NCBI RefSeq assembly: GCF_000003815.2
Contig: NC_049990.1
Location: 9,983,534 to 10,047,533 of the forward strand
DNA from: Branchiostoma floridae
Taxonomy: Eukaryota; Chordata; Leptocardii; Amphioxiformes; Branchiostomatidae
Direction of reading: 5' to 3'
Length of the DNA stretch: 64,000 bases
A model generated the notes under the pieces. The model ran no database searches, was not told the DNA's origin, and worked only from the letters and a program-made list of their open reading frames with translations. The position numbers and the translations under genes were made by a program. Shown piece after piece: positions 1-13,500 of the stretch. Every line of letters begins with the position of its first letter. Within the stretch, counting starts at the first letter, position 1.

Positions 1-1285
1 AATCATGCCATTCTGTTGAGTAAGCTCAAGAAACTGGGTTTTGATAGGGATGCAACAAAATGGTTTACATCATACCTCTCTGGTCGCTCACAATGCACTA
101 GTCTGCAAAGTCAATGTTCAGAGATGGCTGCAGTCACCTGCGGGGTACCACAGGGGAGCGTACTTGGTCCCTTGCTGTTTTGTTTATATGTCAACGACAT
201 GCCACAGGTTCTAGAAAAATGCAAAATACACTTGTATGCAGACGACACCGCAATCTATTACTCGGCGGGCACGATGAAAGAGTGTGAAGAGGCAGTTTCC
301 CAGGATATGAAGAGAGTGTCAGACTGGTTAATTGATAATAGACTTTCTCTCCATCATGACAAGACAAAGTCTATGCTATTCGGGGTTCCTCAGAAGCTGA
401 GACATGTTGGGACAACAGTTCAGATCACAGACGGTGTTAACATTTATTAGCAAGTTAACACTTTCAAATATTTGGGCATCACTCTAGACCCATCGCTCCA
501 GTGGTCAGCTCACATAACAAATATCACGAAAAAAATATTCAGTGGCCTCAGTGCAATGAGACGTGCAAAACCCTACGTAACAAAAGAAATATTACATACT
601 ATGTGTCAAACTTTGTTGTTGTCGCACTTGGACTACTGTGGCGCGGCGTGGTTGCCAAGCCTTGTACAGGGCAAGAAAACACAAATGCTGCAACTCGACA
701 GGCTGCTGTTTAGAGCTGCAAGGATGATTACAGGCTACACACTCCGGGATCATGTCCCAGTTGGTAAACTGTTAGCGGAGGCGGGGTTGGTGTCGGTGAG
801 AAATCGGGCGGAAAAAATCAGTCTGGCCACAGTTTTCAATGCTGTACGAGGAAAAGCCCCTTTGTACATATCTGACATGTTCAGGTGGAAGTCACCACCA
901 ACTATAAGAGCTCGCACCCGCACGGCTGTTAAAATGTTCGCTGACTGGGACCCTCACCAGTTGAACTGTCCCGTAGCAAGCCTGAAGTGCTACGAGGGAA
1001 GCTTAAAATCTTTTGGCCCCCAACTGTGGAACAAACTGTCACTGAAGCACCGCAAGACTCTGGGACTGGTTAAGTTTATCAAGGAACTGTGAGGTCTAGA
1101 TGGAAATGACAAGTGAAATTGTGAGTTTTGATATGTCGTTTTGTGGTTATGCACTATTGTATGTGTTATTGTAATATTGCAAAGTTTTAAATTGTATTTT
1201 TGTTTACCCAGCATTGCCTGAAAAACAGGTTGTTATGTACCTGAGTGTTACTGCTGGTAAAATAAATAAACTGAAACTGAACTGA
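1..1285 (+). mobile_element. Non-LTR retrotransposon, 5'-truncated reverse transcriptase and 3' end
   Basis: The reading frame is open from base 1 and encodes reverse transcriptase: GVPQGSVLGPLLF followed by the catalytic YADD box (about 235-247), then the typical C-terminal part with HLDYCGAAWLPS. One in-frame TAG at 448-450 interrupts it; the same frame resumes at once (FKYLGITLDPSLQWS) and runs to a TGA at about 1090. The 3' UTR ends in AATAAATAAA followed by CTGAAACTGAACTGAA-like repeats, as in CR1/L2-type elements whose 3' ends carry short tandem repeats rather than poly(A). The 5' part lies outside the window. It lies antisense to the SHIP-type gene, downstream of its last visible exon. 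The nonsense codon makes it a dead copy unless the base is an assembly error. Confidence 0.9.
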
Positions 1286-1526
1286 AGACCTTATGACATG
1301 ACATGACATGAATGTAGCATAGGTGGTGACACCAGAGGAATATCAGACTTTGTCTGCATCTGCTATTCAAGTTGAATATCACAAAAAGTTTGGATGGTAG
1401 AGATAGTTCAAGCTAAAGATAAGTCATAACACAGGGATAACATCAAACTACAATCAAATTCTGATATCTTCAGACTGTCCAACTTCAGGCATGACAGGAA
1501 GAAACAGTGATTGAGCAAAGACGTAC

Positions 1527-4500
1527 CGTAGGATAAACTGGTAATGTACGTGTCGGGAAACGATCGCCACATGACGCGATCACACCAGGAAGGAACATTG
1601 ATGCGGATCTTGAGAGAAATAAGAAAAAAGAGATATGATCATTGTGCACAGTAAGGGTATGAGATGATAAATGTGATTTTAAGATGTTACACAACAGGGT
1701 TACTAAACAAAACTGGACAAAGCTAGTCTAAGGTCTGGAGTCTGTCTGCTCTATAAGCATATTCATGGTGTTACTTAAAATGTATATTGTGCCTACTTGG
1801 ATGTTTGCAACAGTTCTGACATCTATCTACTAAAAGTAAACGTACTTGTGGACAGAAATACTAGTAAGTAAAAATGTTGAAGTTACCCCAGTCTTCTTAA
1901 ACTTCTGCCATGTGTATTCCTTCCGGTGTCCTCTTTCATAGCGATAAGTTGGAGGAAAACTTATATTTTCCTCATCTGGAGAAATGATAAAGTAAAGTTC
2001 AGAAGAAAGATAGATAAGCCATGTTTTCAAACATGCTTCAACAATTTAAAATAAATAGCAGACTAAACAAATGGAACTGAAGAATCATGTTATGAGTAAC
2101 TTGAAGCAAGTGCCCTCAATGATATTTTTCTCCACAAATACAACATCCTACTTACTGAATCTGACAAAAACCCTGCCCTTGTCCTGTTCCACCTTCAGCT
2201 GATCATGTGTCAAAAGGCTTTCATAGTCTTTCTCATTCACCTTCTTCAGGATTTCCTATAAAAAAAGACATACAACAACTATCAGCACAACTACAATAGC
2301 TCAAAAGAAGACTCCTTGCATTGCTTTTTTATGTATGATTTTTAACACAACAAGTACTACTAGCCACTTGGTCTGCTAGCATGTCAAAGTTTTTTAAACA
2401 AAGTATGAAACAACATTAAAGCATCAAACTGCATGTTAATAACCCCAAAACTTCCATTTAGCATGCAATCATCATAATGCATTCCATAGATCAACTCCAC
2501 ATGTAGATATTTGTAGATAAGATTTTCCAAATCTATAGTATTACTAGTGCACATATTACTTGAACTAATCAGGAATATGTACCATATTGTGTGTTAAGAG
2601 TCAGTTTGGAGGTTCCCATCCCCCATACCATTCTCACCTGAACAGGTAGGTCCAGCCTGTAGTTCAGGTCTCCTAAGAAGAAGACGTGGTGGAACTGTGT
2701 TGTGACATCAAACCCTCCAAGTTTCAAGTGTCCCAGGTTCAACCCCCTTAAGATGTCGTGATAGTTCTGATTCCGTCTGGAACCAAATCAAGAGTCATGA
2801 TGAGCATTCATAACTGTGGTGTCATGTGTGCCATAACTAGTAGAGCATTCAGCTCGGAATCTATAAGTCCCGAGTTCGATACCCACTGTGCCCCCAGCAT
2901 TTGATCCTTGGGAAAGGCACTTAATATGACTTTCCTCACTTCAGCCAGGTGTAAAATTGGGTAACTAACTTCGGTCTGGGAGGTAAAAGAAAAGACTACC
3001 TTTACCTTCCGTCTGTACTGTGTATGTGGCACTGTTAATATAAGTTACTAACTTGACTGCAGTGCCACATTGTCGTCATCTGTCCAAAAGCAAATGGGAA
3101 AAAATTATAAGGTGGCATGTGTAGTCCAGTGACCCTGCATCTGAACACTAATACAGAATGTAGTATCATGTGCACTGTTGAAACTTACCTGGCACATTTT
3201 TCACTGCCTGATGTCAGGTGACAGTTAACAAAACAGAAAGCTGTCCCCCAGAAGAGGAAGGAGATACCAACAGCTCCCTTGTTCCCTATGAAAAAAATAG
3301 ATGGAGGTGGATGCTCAGAAAACAAATACATTGAAGTATTCTTAAACTGAAGCAGAAAAATGAGAGAGAGCAATCATTATTTAAATAGCTAGCCAATAAT
3401 TTTTTTTACATTCTTGGAAAGATTTCATCACCAATACAATCTGTCCATTAGAAATGAGAATTCAGGTTTAATATTTAAGCAGGCTTATGCCAAAATCATA
3501 CATTGAAGTGTTTTCATTTTCCCCTGACTTTTTACATACTCCATGCATTAACAAATCCCAAAGTGAGCTTGTAATTTTGGAATTGAATGTTTGATAAATA
3601 AAACAGTACAGCACAATGATTAAATCATATTCTTATTCATTACACAATAGTTCTGAAACATACCCAAAGCATTGGCTATACCAGTCTTGACAGAGCTTGT
3701 CTGTACATGGCTGATCCTATGCTGGTGTTCAGGCTTGACCAGGACCACTAGGCGGATGCCCCACAGGGTGCTAACTGCAACCTACAAAAAAGAAATGGCT
3801 TGTTTCTGCTTTACACAATCTTAGCACAACTTATCTAAAAGTAAAAGTCTGTCCCAGGCCTATGTTTTGGAATGAGTGAACATGCCTTCTTTCAAAGAAG
3901 CAGAGGTAGACCACGCAAAATGTACATCAACTTTGTGAAGATACTGGCTGCTCGGCTGAAGAACTGCCAAAGGCTATGGAGGATAGGGAAGGATGGAGGA
4001 AGAGAGTCATGGCCATCCGTGCAACCAGCAGGCCCTGATGATGATGATGAACATGTATTGCCTCAGTGCACACATTTCTCATTCACAGGCTTCAACCCAA
4101 TATACACAGCACTTAGGAGCCTAGAATTCAGCACCAAGGACATTGTCAGGGCACAAGGAAACTTCACTATGCACTGTACACCCTACAATTGTTGTTCCCC
4201 CTGCAACTGATTGAGTATGGCCACTCCTTTAACTTTGAACTTTGAACTTTATTAAAATCACCACTTTGCAGGCAATTTAGCCTGAATTGTGTTGGTGTTT
4301 ACAAGCTTCGTTATTAAACATTGTTTAAAAAGTTATTACAATTTTAAAGGCATACTTTACATTGACTTATAATTTTGCTTAAAATCACAAATTACAGACG
4401 TTTACTATACAATATTTGTAACAATGAGTTCGGTACACGTCATACGGATTTGATAGTGCGTTAATTGTCATTCAACAGAGCAAGGGCCCTGGGGATAAAC

Positions 4501-7500
4501 GATTGCGAATGTCTGTTGGACCGGCTCAGTGGCAGCTTAAAACGGGGAGCCCGTCGTAGCTGGTACTGACACTCTGTAGCCGGCTGCAGGAACTCCTGGC
4601 AAGGGTGAGTGGCTTAGAGAGATGTAGGGATGCCCTCACAATCTTCCTCTACCCAGAACACCTCAGCTCCTGCCTGGAATTCATTACTTTTTTGTTTGCA
4701 TGACTGCCTCGGATAATTCTTTGATACAGACAAATCAACTTTTATTCTTACATGTTATAAGCAGCAAGCTCACTGTCAATACACATCAATCAACCAATCA
4801 ATCAAACAACCAACCAACCAACCAACCAATCAGTTGATGAATCACATTTAATACAGTAAATACAGTCCTTACTGGCTGGTACTTGATCTCGCAAAGGCCC
4901 CATAGCACCAGCTGAAGCCTCTGTACCCAGTCCTTCTCGCTGACAGCAGACTCCTGGGTGCCGATTACGTAGACGTCAAACGGTACCAAAGCGAAGGTTT
5001 CGTCTCTCGTCTTCCCCTGGCCTTGACACTTGAACCATGAGGAAATGTTGGAAGGAGCAGGGGCATCTCCTGGAAAATAACAACATGTAGTTCAGTCACT
5101 GTAAAATTTTAAGGGGAGCAGCACTATATTTTTCTTTGCTGAACAGAGTATCATGCTTAACTACATATACTATCCCTGGTACCAAACTACCACCAAGGAC
5201 TGTCCATGGTACTAAACTACCATCATATACTGTCAATTGTGCTGAACTACCATCACACACTGTCCCTGGTACTGAAATACAAACACAAACTGTCCCTGGT
5301 ACTGAACTACCATCACATACTGTCCCTGGTACTGAACTACCATGACACAGTGTCCCTGGTACTGAACTACCATGACACAGTGTCCCTGACACTGAACTAC
5401 CATCACAAAGTGTCCCTGGTACTGAACAACCATCACACACTGTCCCTGGTACTAAACTACTATCAACCACCCCCTGGTATTGAACTACCATCACACAATC
5501 TCCCTGGTACTGAACGTCCACAGTCTATCCATGATACTGAACTACCATCACAAACTGAATCACTGGTAAAACAGAAAAATGTCGCTATGCCGGAGCCCGG
5601 CACAGGTGATCCAAGCCAACCAACCCACCCACCCCTTTTATTTCCAACAAAGTGCTTATGGTACCTTTACTTTTTTGTTTGCCTTTCAGGCATATGATAA
5701 ATTTTGACAACAGTCAGTCCTCTTGATTATAAGCTTTCAATGAAGCAAACTGACATAAATCATTCTAATCCTCAAAGAGGACTTCTATCAGGATGAAATG
5801 GTACTGCAGGAAACTGCACAACAATGGCTGCATTTGCCTTGCAAAGCAAAAGTGGTATCCAAATCCACATTCAGCTAGCCCTGCCATGGAATTCTAATTT
5901 AGAATATACTAGTAAGTCCATGAAAACTAAGCTTGACAGGATAACCCTTCTCCTAAACGATCAAGTTCAACTACCAGCAGGCCCAAAATCAAACCTGAGC
6001 ATCAGGCAGCCAGCACCAACAGGATTTCATGACAGGATTTCATGTTAATGACAACTAATAAAAAGGTCCTCTTGGATAGTACATATATAAGATTGGATAA
6101 AAACACATACCCATGTTCCAGGTTCCTACAAAGACAGAGATTTGATCCACATCTTTGTCTTTAGAGTGGATGTTCTTCATATGCTGGATGAGCTGACAGA
6201 ACAACTCCCGGGACTAGAACAGAACAATTAAGTATAAGGCAGAATTTCTTTGTGGATATATTACAAGCAGAATGTAAGAGAACCCATACAGTATTTCTTG
6301 CATTTTCTTTTAATCATTAACATTGCCTGCATCCATCCTGGCCTGAGTGCAGATATAAAAATGCAGAAACATCACAAGCTATCATTACTTTTTATTGTAG
6401 TGTAAAAATAAATGAACGTTATTTACCCTGACATCCTCAAAAATGAAGTACTTTCCTTTCTGGTCCTCAATCTTAATTCCAAGTCTTGCCTTTGGAGACT
6501 TGACCAACTGCAAAACTAAAGAAAAATTACATGTCAATATGGTGAGGATCTTTTGGTATAAAATAAGTAAACATAATCAAATGCACTTGTGTCCCTAGGT
6601 TTGAGTTTTGAATCCTGGAGTCTGACAAGTATATAATTGGTAGGAATTACATGCTGTCCTTCAGAAGAAATGTGAAGCTTGATACTAAGATAGTCTTGTG
6701 TTTGAGCAAGCCTGAAAAATTATATCTTGTCTCAATAGAATGAATGAATGATGATTTTTTTATGTGTACTGTAGAAAGACATTGACCTATTTTTGTAGGC
6801 CATTGAGTTGGACATGATAACGATAAAGGAGTTTCAAAGAACATCAGTCTGTGTATCAGATACAGGATTACCACTGTAAACTTTTATGTTTTGCCTTACA
6901 AGGAGATGCAAACTGGTAAAATTATGTTACTTTTCTTGTGTGTGAAGACTTCCTCCGGGTTCTTAGGGCTGCGGAGACAGTACAGCTTGCCATTCATGAC
7001 GTCCACCTTCACCATCAGCCGTGTGGACTTCATCGCACCAAGACTTTCCTGTCGTACCTTAGGGAAAGGAACAAACTTTGTTAGGGTCCAGAGCAAACTT
7101 TCTGATGTAGAGAGAATACTGTCAAGTACTTCGAGGTTACAGGGATTTCAATGGAGTGTTTGAGTTTGTGGGTAAAAAAATAGTGACAAAAAACATTTTC
7201 ACAGTGGATACAAGCTCACAGTGAAGAAGTCACCACAAAAACTGCAAAACATAAAAGTTCCAGTAACATTTTCCCTTTTCCCATAAATGTTGATAGAGTA
7301 CAGGTTGTACCAGAAAATACAATTTTAACACACAAGCACAACAAGGTAAGTTGGCACAATAAGCTCATACATTTTGTATGTACGGTAATTCTGACCAAGA
7401 GTCTTAATGATCTCAAAAAATCTCTTCCTACCTCGAAAGTCTTGGGAGGGATGGAGGGTGGGGGTGACTTGGCCACTTCTCCCTTAGGGAAGTTTTCCTT

Positions 7501-10500
7501 GGTCCTGTTTTCACTTTCAGCTTCGGGTTGAGCAAATTCCTGCAGAACTCTGGAGGCCTACACACAACAACAACAGTTATCTTCCCAACAGTTCCTCAAC
7601 AGCAATCTGTCATCATGATGATGTTGTTTACAACCACAAGGCCTCAGACCTGAAATTTATGCTACTAGTAAAGTAATGTTAGAAAATAAACATGAAAACA
7701 GAACAACATATTCCTTGCTACAGACAGTTATTGGGGTTGAATATAGACAGCCTTGTGTTTTCCTCCCGGATGTGGGTTTATAACTTTTCTATTTTGACCT
7801 TTTGCTAAAATTTCAATTAAAAACTTCTGAGAGGCAAGCTGATAAATTGAAGTGTTGCTAGGTTAAAAACAATGCTTGCTACTAAAGAAAAGTACTGTCT
7901 TCTGATAAACAAACTCAACTAATTACTGCACAGAAATTCATGCACTGAAATGGAACAGAAGAAAGAATAGTTGTAAGGGAGTTCATGCTTTGAACTGCAC
8001 ACGCACAGTGTGACGCATTGTGGGTAGTATGTGAAAGTTGAAGGCTCCAGGCACAAACATGGGTTTGGTATCAAGCAGGGTTTACATGATCTGTAAAATG
8101 GCCTTCATCATGGTAGGATTGCTAGTAGAGCAATCATAGGGAATTACGCTGAAGGAAGTGATCCTTGACCTCCACTAAGTGGCATCTGCCGTATAGGCTC
8201 GCCTCTTGCTTATCTTTTTATTGTAAAATTTCATAATTTTATTTCTCATCAAGAGATTCTATCTATGCGTCCAGCGTGTCCTAACTACTATGGCACACGA
8301 TTCTGCTAGCAAACAAGCGCATCACCATGACGGTCGGTCTGTTTAATGGCCTTCACCTTTACCCCCTGTTAACTGGCTTATTGGGAAGGCATGAAGAACA
8401 CAGGAGCTGTTTTTCCCACCTTTCTTTCCAAACTTGTAATGACTGTTTTACAGGTGGCCAGTCGCTCCAAAAGCTCCTGCAGGTCAAACTGCCCCTGGTC
8501 ATCCTGATAAAAAAAAATGAGTTACATATACATTACACAACTATTATCAAATCTTTTACGTCATTGCTTCATGCATTATCCAATAATTACTTCTCTGTTA
8601 TACATGCAATTACTTTCCAGTCTACAACTGCTCAGACCAATCAGGCCACACAAAGTTGATGCATTGGTTCTTAGATAGAAAAACAAAACAACAACTGCTG
8701 AAGTGGTAGACCATATTTAACATGTAAACAGAGTTTGAGAGGAAAGTCTGAACATTGGTTAACACAGTTTTGTGAAATGATTATTATCAGATGGTTGTTT
8801 TCTTCCCAGCCCACTGTTTTCATGTTGTCCTCTTGCTCAATTTTTAACTCTATTATGTCTAAAAGCCATGGAAATAAATCAGCATGGTCTCCTTTTCTTA
8901 TGTAACATGCACTTATTGGTTTTTAAAGAGATGTATTGGAGAATTTAGGCACCAAACCTGCAAACATGTTTAATTCAAAAATATCCATTCAGATTGAATT
9001 TTGCAACTATGTGTAATTTTCCAAATATTTGTGTCATTTCTTCACATTTCCAGTATGTATAAACCCCAGTTACAGAGTGTAAAGAGATACCTGACATTCT
9101 CATGACACAATAGGATTTACATGCTGTGATTATTGCAGTGTAGTAGGATGGATTCAAATTATGATGTAGAAAAATGACCAAAAACAATGACAATGGCTCA
9201 ATTTTTTCCTTTGATATTACTACTTTGATATTATTTTTTTACCTACAATATTTATAATACCTTTGATACAAAAATCTAAGAAGGTTACTGATCTAGACGA
9301 AGACAATACTGAAAAAAGCAGAAAGACTGTCACGATAACATACATGTACCTTGACAGGGTCAGATGCCTTCCTGTTTTTCCCAGGGGTAGTCTGGTCAAA
9401 CAGTTGCCTCATGGTGTCCATCTTAGCCAGGAAACTTTCAAAATGACTGGGGAACCACATATATTACAAGAAAACTTTGATGACAGGGAATTCAACTATT
9501 AAGCAATGAGCATCCCAATGAACCCATATGTGGTTCAACTCATGATTAATTGTTGACTTTCTTTGACATAATAAGGAAAATACTGTCCATCACAATTAGC
9601 GATTCAACCAATGAGATAGTGGCTACCTTTCCATCAAAATGCAGAAGTTCAAAATAAAAACACAATCATTCCTGGTTATTTTTAGAAGGTTGCAAATTAT
9701 ATTCATGGCCTTTTCAATACAAGTTTGGGTGTCCTCTAATATGTATTATTCAAATTACTGACCTTTGTCAAGGACATTTGATTACCGAAGAGTCCTTGGA
9801 CTTTTCCAAGAAATTTTCATGTTTGTTGCACAGTTTCTTCGTAATAGGATTTTCTGCAAGGCTACGGCAAAACCAATCAGTTGAATTTGGTACAATGCAT
9901 GCCCTAATTTTTTTCCTAAACACTCTGTCTTACAAATGCGACCATCACGGCTCCTAGACCCGTCCCTCTGTCAAGGAACGGAAATTTGCTTGTTGGGATG
10001 AACACAAATATCACTTTGCCTGTCAAGAAAACTGAAATTCACTATATGAAATTAATGAAAATGTATTTTTGTAAGCTCAAAATGTCACATTTGATAAGGA
10101 AAACTAACAACATCAGCTCCTAAAGAATGAGTTGGATGGAAAAAGATGGAGAAGTAACCATCAAGACTGCTGAATTTTGTGCAACATCCCTACAAATGCC
10201 CTCAATTTTCAGTCCTAAACATATTGTAGGAGGGATGTGACCAGGCCCTTACCCATGTAACTCCTGTGCAGAGTGCTCCACCAGTCTGTGCAGCTGTGGC
10301 AGGTTTGACCCTCCTGTCCGCACACTGTCCATGTCCTGCTGCAGGCCCTGCTGGACATACTGCCGCAGCTGACCAACAAAACCATTGTCCACTCTGCGGA
10401 CAAATCAAAACCATTCAGAATCCAATCTCAATATTGACTACATGTATACTCTCAGTACATTATCAAACACATTCAGAACCAGGTAAATCACTGTCCTTAT

Positions 10501-13500
10501 AGAAGGACTACCACAAACATTGGCTTGGACTTCTTTAATACAGCTCTAACATCCAGGATTTAATCTTAATCAAAAAGTAGATCTACTTTTTGCAAAATTG
10601 AGTCCACTGGAAATCACTTTATCAGTCCGTGATGGCAGGTAGAATTTAAGAAAAACAAAAAAAAATCAAAGATCCACCCTCACATCCTACCATTATGTTT
10701 AAATAATTATGGACACACATCAAGACAAACACCACACTGTTTTCGCAGAATGAAACAATAGTTTTGTTCTGTTCCATACCTGGATAACCTGAGTTGCTCT
10801 AGCCTCATCTGGAACACTTGTGAGACTGTGTCTGTCTTGGAGGACTTGGAAAAGTCACCAACATTCTGGAGACTGTCTTCATCTTCATCATCATCTGTAA
10901 TTTAAAAAATACCATGTTCAATAAAGGTAATGGAATGATGAAATGATCACATTTAAAACCAATACAATTTTGCCAAAGACAATAAGGGAGACTTCCACTT
11001 AACTTAATATGTAGATAGCTAGGTAAGAGAAAACCTTATTATTGTAGATGTAAACATCTACATGTAATTTGCTTGTATGATACCTTTAACTGGTTAACCC
11101 CCTTTTGGCTTTATATGTTAAGTACAAGCTGCACACAACTCGACTTATAAGGGTTGACTCAACCACACTAGGATAGAGCCCTTCTCTTTTTGATGCCTGT
11201 TTTGTCTTACAAGTTACAGGTATAACAAAAAACAACCAAAAGCTAGATCCCAGTGTACAAACCTGAGTCCTCCTCAGACTGGTCCTGTTGTACGGGTTCC
11301 TTCAGTGGGCAGACCAGGACATCAGTTTTGGAGCTGTGCTGAGTCACCAACTCCTGCAGACTGGAGAATCGCTGCTCCTGGACACCACGGATAGTCTGAA
11401 GACACATGATACATAATCTTTTCTTTAATCTGTAAGGCTATGACAATTCAATTCCTTGTTTTTCTGACATTTTAAGGTAAGGTCATGTTGGTTTGATTAC
11501 ATGGATGACATCCTTTGCTTGGATTCCCCAAAACTTTACCAGAGCTTAAGAATAAAAAAAAGCTGCCATCATTATTTGGAATCTGGTCAGGAATGTTGCA
11601 CAAATGACAAAACTATGGATTTTTGATCTTTGATCATATCTTCTGCTTTCAATTTGGAATTAACTTCAGCATTCTTTGACATTGATTAAAAGATATATCT
11701 GTCTTCCCTTTTTTTCAAATTCTGCGGTATGATCAAATACTTCTTTTTTTTAAAATGATTACATGCGTGTGGATGTCAACCAAATAATCAAGTGAACATG
11801 GCCTAAAGATTTAGAGACAAGTTGAAAACAGGAACAAGTGGAAATATGCAAATAGGCAGAGAAAAAAAGTCTTTCACTTCCTGCCAAGTAAAAGTGACAG
11901 ACAAACCTGTAATGCCAGTAGTTCGTCAGCATCAGGAAGGATTCTATACTGGTGTATGGCTCCATGGTACCTGAAAAGAAAACAAGAATATTATGGTACG
12001 TACGGATCAGAAAATGGTATATAGCCAGGAAGAAAAAATATCAAGATCAATGCATCACCAGCAGAATCTATCTGTGAAATCTGTACCTGCCCCAAGCTAG
12101 TGGTGTTAAATAGGAGGAGGTGCAGCCTTGATGGCTGGATTCCAGGCTATAATTACTATGAAGGCTAATTTCCCAGAAAATAATATACAAGAATGAAGGC
12201 CTTTATTGTACATTTTTGCTCTACTAAGGCCATGTTGATTTGATTATATGGATGACATCCTCCGGGAACTCCAAAACTGATGCGAGCGAGCGAATAAAAA
12301 AAAAAAGTTTGGCCAAAAAAAAAAAGTTGGCTCCAGTATGAAATCAAAGTGGCCAGGAAGGTTGAACATAGGACTAAACACACATAGTATGGTATACCAA
12401 CAGTTAGGTGTAGGGACCAGTACATCATACGGGTGAAAAAGATTTTTTCTTCTTGGACCAATCCGAAAAAAACAGACCTGAAAAAACAACAACAGAGGAA
12501 CAGGTTTCGCCAATTACAAAATGGACACACTATGTCGGCAGCCATTTGGGGTCTAACCTGGGGGCCAGGAAGACAACAAGAGTGAAGTCAAGTATAGTTT
12601 ATAGTTAATTGTACCAAGTTTCTACAGTCAAAGGTACAGAGACAGTTAGCCTTTATTACATGGAGATGGGATTTTAAAATGCAATGGCAGTCCAATAATC
12701 CACCAAACAGATTCCTTTGTAGCAAAATTGACCAATTACCATAATGTTGTTTTGAGTATTGCCAGTTCTCAAGTTTCCACAGACAATCAGGTCCAGGTTC
12801 AGGACCGGACCTGGAAATGATCCTCTGGACCTGAATTTTCTGTACTGGTACCTCCCCTAACCAACAATAGATTTTTTTTCTTTCTGTCCTTTCACATCTT
12901 ATTCTTTGACTTTAGATTCATTTTGGCATTCTATGGCATTAGTAATCTGTTTTCTGATACTTTTTTTCAATCTACAGAATATTTGTGCTCATTTTACAGC
13001 TGCTTTGCACAATTTATTGTGTGGTCGAAAACTTCTTTTTTTTCGGAAATGGCCGAAAATTGGTGCGAGCGCGGATGTCATCCATATAATCAAATCAACG
13101 TGGCCTAATAGAGCAAAGTACAGGTCATTCTTGGACATTCAGTACTTGGACATTCTGGGCATATTTGTAATCCACTAGAAAGATACCAACAAAACAAAAA
13201 ATGCTTCCACCCCTGTGGTGTTGCCAAAAACGAGGAACCTGTCATGTAGTTGACAGCGGATCAGTTAAGCCATTTACGTACGTACAGCACAGCACCACTA
13301 TCTATGGTGAACACACTTCCTGATCTTGTACAGCAGAACTCTAGCCAAATCCACCAGGATGTTGGCAAATCATAAGTCTACGATGTCTAACGTTATATCG
13401 CGTCTTGTATTAATGTGTGCTATATTGTATGTGGGAATACAATATATAGAAAGGTATATTAACTGGAAGTACATGATTAATACGGAGCAGTATTTTTGAT

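Noticed and set aside
2830-2895. tRNA gene
   Set aside because: A and B boxes are present but no complete cloverleaf with an acceptor stem was found, and a SINE body follows.
5165-5545. Possible CRISPR-like array
   Set aside because: Units are contiguous with no unique spacers, and the genome is animal.
5096-5697. Repetitive open frames on both strands (VVQYQG-type and LVLNYHH-type repeats)
   Set aside because: Produced by the 30-bp intronic minisatellite; no homology and no splice signals.
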